A stretch of 7,428 nucleotides of DNA from an archaeon. Its GTDB lineage: Archaea > Nanobdellota > Nanobdellia > Woesearchaeales > ARS49. The notes beneath the pieces were generated by a model. The model ran no database searches. It was not told the DNA's origin and was given only the letters and a program-made list of their open reading frames with translations. How positions within the stretch are numbered: position 1 is the stretch's first letter; every line of letters starts with the position of its first letter. The translations under genes and the position numbers were made by a program. The DNA lies in assembly GCA_016213425.1 (NCBI GenBank), contig JACRAI010000127.1, positions 1 through 7,428 on the forward strand. The letters run 5' to 3'. This document shows positions 5,525-7,428 of this stretch, in pieces.

Positions 5525-6561
5525 TATTTTATTGCTTCTGGCTTGCTTTCCAGTTCTAGATCTTCTTGGACTTCAAATAAATCATCATATTCATCTATTA
5601 TTTCTCCAACTATTTCCTCTAGAACATCTTCTAAAGTTATTATTCCTGTGGTTTTTCCCAAATCGTCAATTACAATGAATAAGTGCGTCTTTTTTTGCTT
5701 AAACAAGTTTAAAATGTCATCAAGTTTGTTTGATTCTTTAACTACAGTTACATTTTTTCTTGCAACCTTTAAGACAGGAACTTTTTTTTCTGGTGAAATA
5801 GAAATTAAATCTTTTGTATATATTATTCCTACAACTTTATCTGTTGTTTTGTCATAAACAGGAATTCGTGAGTGTGCTTGCTTTTTAATTTCTTTTAGTA
5901 ATTTACTGTCAAGTATGGCGTCGCTTGCAAGAAAAAATGTTTTTGACACTGGAGTCATTGCTTCTTTAACTAGCTTATCTGAAAATATCAGTCCTCCTTT
6001 GAGAATTTCATACTCTTCTTGATCAATCGCAGGTTTAGGTAATTTATTATACTGCTCATGAAATTTATATTGTTGTTCAAGAAACAATCTTAATTCTTTT
6101 TTTGAATAAACACTAGGTAATTCTCCGCCTAAAATTTTGTCTAAAGCAAATGCAACAGGGTAAGTTAAAGGATATAATAAATAAATAAAAATTTTAACAA
6201 GCCAGATTAGATTTGAACTAAATTTTAAAGCATACTTAGCAAACACTGCTTGAGGCACTATTTCACCAAATAAAACTATTAAAAACGTAGAAAGAATGAC
6301 CGCTATAGGACCTATAACTAAAGAGCCTAAAAATATAGCCAGAGCAGAATTAACAAGAACATTACCTAACAATAAAGTACTTAAAAGCAAGTTTCCTTTT
6401 TTTCGTATGGGATACACCTTGATTGCTGCTTCATCTCCTAAATCTACTTTTCTTTTCAAAATAAAAGGGTTAAGACTCATAATTCCTAAGTTCAGCCCTG
6501 AAAATAATGCAGATAAAGACAACAAAACTACAACAATAAGGTAAGTAAATATTTGATTCAT
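5524..6561 (-). CDS. CNNM (DUF21) transmembrane domain plus CBS pair, CorC-like
   Basis: 345 residues. Residues 1-140 form the CNNM membrane domain with about four hydrophobic segments and its signature sites: LFSGLNLGIMSLN (19-31), LLLGNVLVNSA (63-73) and FGEIVPQAVFAK (98-109), which in solved CorC/CNNM structures surround the Mg2+ site. An acidic helical linker leads to two CBS repeats, about 202-252 (AMTPVS...HSRIPVYD...GIIYTKDLI) and 268-325 (ending TGIITLEDVLEEIVGEI), which normally bind ATP or Mg2+. It lacks the extra CorC_HlyC domain of bacterial members, as in archaeal and animal CNNMs. Expected role: Mg2+ export or homeostasis in the cell membrane. The TAG stop uses the terminal base of the adjacent inverted-repeat element. 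A TATA-like box precedes the ATG. Confidence 0.93.
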   Translation of the reverse strand: MNQIFTYLIVVVLLSLSALFSGLNLGIMSLNPFILKRKVDLGDEAAIKVYPIRKKGNLLLSTLLLGNVLVNSALAIFLGSLVIGPIAVILSTFLIVLFGEIVPQAVFAKYALKFSSNLIWLVKIFIYLLYPLTYPVAFALDKILGGELPSVYSKKELRLFLEQQYKFHEQYNKLPKPAIDQEEYEILKGGLIFSDKLVKEAMTPVSKTFFLASDAILDSKLLKEIKKQAHSRIPVYDKTTDKVVGIIYTKDLISISPEKKVPVLKVARKNVTVVKESNKLDDILNLFKQKKTHLFIVIDDLGKTTGIITLEDVLEEIVGEIIDEYDDLFEVQEDLELESKPEAIK

Positions 6562-6594
6562 TTATTGGTCACGCAATAGAACTTGGTGGATATC

Positions 6595-6603
6595 AATTTA
6601 TAA
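6595..6603 (-). promoter_or_regulatory. TATA box of the CNNM gene
   Basis: Minus strand reads AAAAACG then TTATAAATT, about 38 bp before the ATG at 6561. This implies a leader of roughly ten bases. A weak GTGA lies in that leader about 8 bases before the ATG. Confidence 0.45.
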
Positions 6604-6640
6604 CGTTTTTCATTTATTTTCAATATGAAACACAAAGTTT

Positions 6641-6666
6641 AAGAAAAGAGAAAACTATCAAAAATA
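6641..6666 (-). terminator. T-rich terminator after the transaldolase gene
   Basis: Starting about 7 bases past the TAA at 6673-6675, the minus strand carries TTATTTTTG, then TTTTCTCTTTTCTT. There is no hairpin, which is typical of archaeal termination at T-rich tracts. Confidence 0.4.
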
Positions 6667-6672
6667 AATTAA

Positions 6673-7347
6673 TTATTGAGTTTTTTCTTTTTCTTGATAT
6701 TTATGCCAATCTGACAAGAATTTTTCTAAACCTGCATCAGTTAAAGGATGCTTGAATAATTTTTCAAAGACATCATAGGGCATAGTTGCTATGTCCGCTC
6801 CTGCTTCTGCGGCACGTACAACTTGTAAAGGACTTCGTATGCTTGCTGCTAGAATTTGAGTTTTGAAACCATAGTTATCATAAATTTTTCTTATTTGTTT
6901 TATTAATTCTATCCCGTCATGACCTGCATCATCCAGTCTTCCTAAGAAGGGACTTACTATGAAAGCTCCTGCTTTAGCGGCAAGCAAAGCCTGTGCCGAA
7001 GAAAAACACAAAGTCACATTAGTTCTTATCTTTTTCTTTGACAAATAACTCACTGCTTTTATGCCTTCAGGAATTAAAGGAATTTTTACAACCATGTTGC
7101 GGTGTATTTTGGCAATCTGATATGCTTCTTCAATCATTCCTTCGCTTGTTGTGTTGATAACTTCTCCATTAATAATCGCATCTCTATTATGTGTTGTCAG
7201 AATTCTTATGATTTCTTTAAGCGTAGATACAAATGGTTTTCCTTCTTTAGCAATCAATGAAGGATTAGTAGTTACGCCATCAAGAATTCCTATTTCTGCA
7301 GCTTTTCTTACTTCTTCTATGTTTCCAGTGTCAAGAAAAATTTTCAT
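6673..7347 (-). CDS. tal: Transaldolase, TalC/MipB type
   Basis: 224 residues, the usual length of the small single-domain (TalC) transaldolases. It is a cytosolic class I aldolase of the non-oxidative pentose phosphate pathway that moves dihydroxyacetone units between sedoheptulose 7-phosphate and glyceraldehyde 3-phosphate. Seen: FLDTGN (4-9) with Asp6, VTTNPSLI (25-32), the Schiff-base lysine in VVKIPLIPEG (Lys88), TNVTLCFS (109-116), SPFLGRLDD (132-140) and AASIR (167-171). Two residues separate transaldolase from the close relative fructose-6-phosphate aldolase: where FSA has Gln59 and Tyr131, this protein has Glu62 and Phe134, so transaldolase is preferred. The start is fixed by a strong GGAGGAG site. 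It begins 13 bp after the stop of another gene on the same strand, so it is probably in an operon. Confidence 0.93.
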   Translation of the reverse strand: MKIFLDTGNIEEVRKAAEIGILDGVTTNPSLIAKEGKPFVSTLKEIIRILTTHNRDAIINGEVINTTSEGMIEEAYQIAKIHRNMVVKIPLIPEGIKAVSYLSKKKIRTNVTLCFSSAQALLAAKAGAFIVSPFLGRLDDAGHDGIELIKQIRKIYDNYGFKTQILAASIRSPLQVVRAAEAGADIATMPYDVFEKLFKHPLTDAGLEKFLSDWHKYQEKEKTQ

Positions 7348-7354
7348 TTTAATT

Positions 7355-7361
7355 CTCCTCC
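7355..7361 (-). promoter_or_regulatory. Strong Shine-Dalgarno GGAGGAG of tal
   Basis: Reads GGAGGAG on the minus strand, 7 bases before the ATG at 7347. It overlaps the last base of the upstream gene's stop codon. Its strength contrasts with the leaderless neighbours and fits an internal operon gene. Confidence 0.8.
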
Positions 7362-7428
7362 TATTCCCATTCTATATCTTTATAAAATTCTGTTTTTCCT
7401 ACAAATTGAAATTGTATTGTTTGCCAGA
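7361..7428 (-). CDS. C-terminal end of an upstream gene, product unknown
   Basis: One minus-strand frame stays open from the window edge for 21 full codons and ends in TAG at 7361-7363, 13 bp before tal. The peptide ends FVGKTEFYKDIEWE, a protein-like mix of residues, while the other two frames hit stops earlier. This fits a neighbour gene in the same operon as tal. Too little is visible to name a product. Confidence 0.5.
   Translation of the reverse strand, partial: WQTIQFQFVGKTEFYKDIEWE

Noticed and set aside
5543..5857. 104-codon plus-strand frame
   Set aside because: It is antisense to the CBS domains of the CNNM protein and its Ser/Thr-rich peptide is typical of a shadow frame.
6296..6544. 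82-codon plus-strand frame
   Set aside because: It is antisense to the CNNM membrane domain, whose family motifs are unmistakable on the other strand.
6673..7347. Fructose-6-phosphate aldolase
   Set aside because: The residues that mark FSA (Gln59, Tyr131 in E. coli FsaA) are Glu62 and Phe134 here, as in transaldolases.
7379..7388. TATA-like ATTTTATAAA upstream of tal
   Set aside because: It lies inside the coding end of the upstream gene and would start the transcript at the Shine-Dalgarno itself. Operon transcription explains tal better, though a secondary promoter is possible.

Overview
The window looks like a piece of a small-genome, AT-rich archaeal chromosome, probably a DPANN-type archaeon such as Woesearchaeota or Pacearchaeota. 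That lineage is an inference. The sequence evidence is as follows: BRE/TATA-like boxes (A-rich run, then TTTAWATA) lie about 20-28 bp upstream of most start codons, leaving almost no leader. Where a Shine-Dalgarno is used it is GGTGAT or GGAGGAG, matching the archaeal 16S tail. An archaeal ATPase_2-type gene is present, and so are archaeal-sized CNNM and transaldolase proteins. No rRNA, tRNA or CRISPR array was seen.

Layout. (1) 1-824, minus: the N-terminal 274 codons of an archaeal P-loop ATPase with a winged-helix tail, running off the left edge. (2) 825-1332: a 508-bp region with divergent promoters, a candidate 39-codon small ORF, short CTATAA inverted repeats and a degenerate TAGTYTG repeat cluster. 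(3) 1333-2776, plus: two lipoprotein genes 13 bp apart. The first encodes a 72-aa protein whose mature part carries six cysteines in a defensin-like order. The second encodes a 403-aa protein with the His-Gly and Ala-Cys motifs of a gingipain-like (C25, clan CD) cysteine peptidase. (4) 2868-5314, minus: a two-helix membrane protein of unknown function, an MgtC/SapB-family membrane protein, and a tightly coupled pair (ATGA overlap) made of an unrecognised 195-aa protein and a divergent, ACT-less prephenate dehydratase-like protein. (5) 5362-5524: a 163-bp element with 15-bp perfect terminal inverted repeats and a nested internal fold, MITE-like, whose last base is also the last base of the neighbouring stop codon. 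(6) 5524-6561, minus: a CNNM/CBS-pair (CorC-like) membrane protein. (7) 6673-7347, minus: a TalC-type transaldolase, preceded by the last codons of another gene (7361-7428).

How the genes may work together. The plus-strand pair looks like one transcript making two surface-anchored proteins, a protease and a disulfide-rich partner. This is the best candidate here for an undescribed system. The minus-strand genes are co-directional but mostly have their own TATA boxes, so they are probably separate units, except for the 195-aa/PDT-like pair and the transaldolase with its upstream neighbour. CNNM and MgtC families are both linked to magnesium physiology and lie about 1.4 kb apart. Transaldolase indicates non-oxidative pentose phosphate chemistry.
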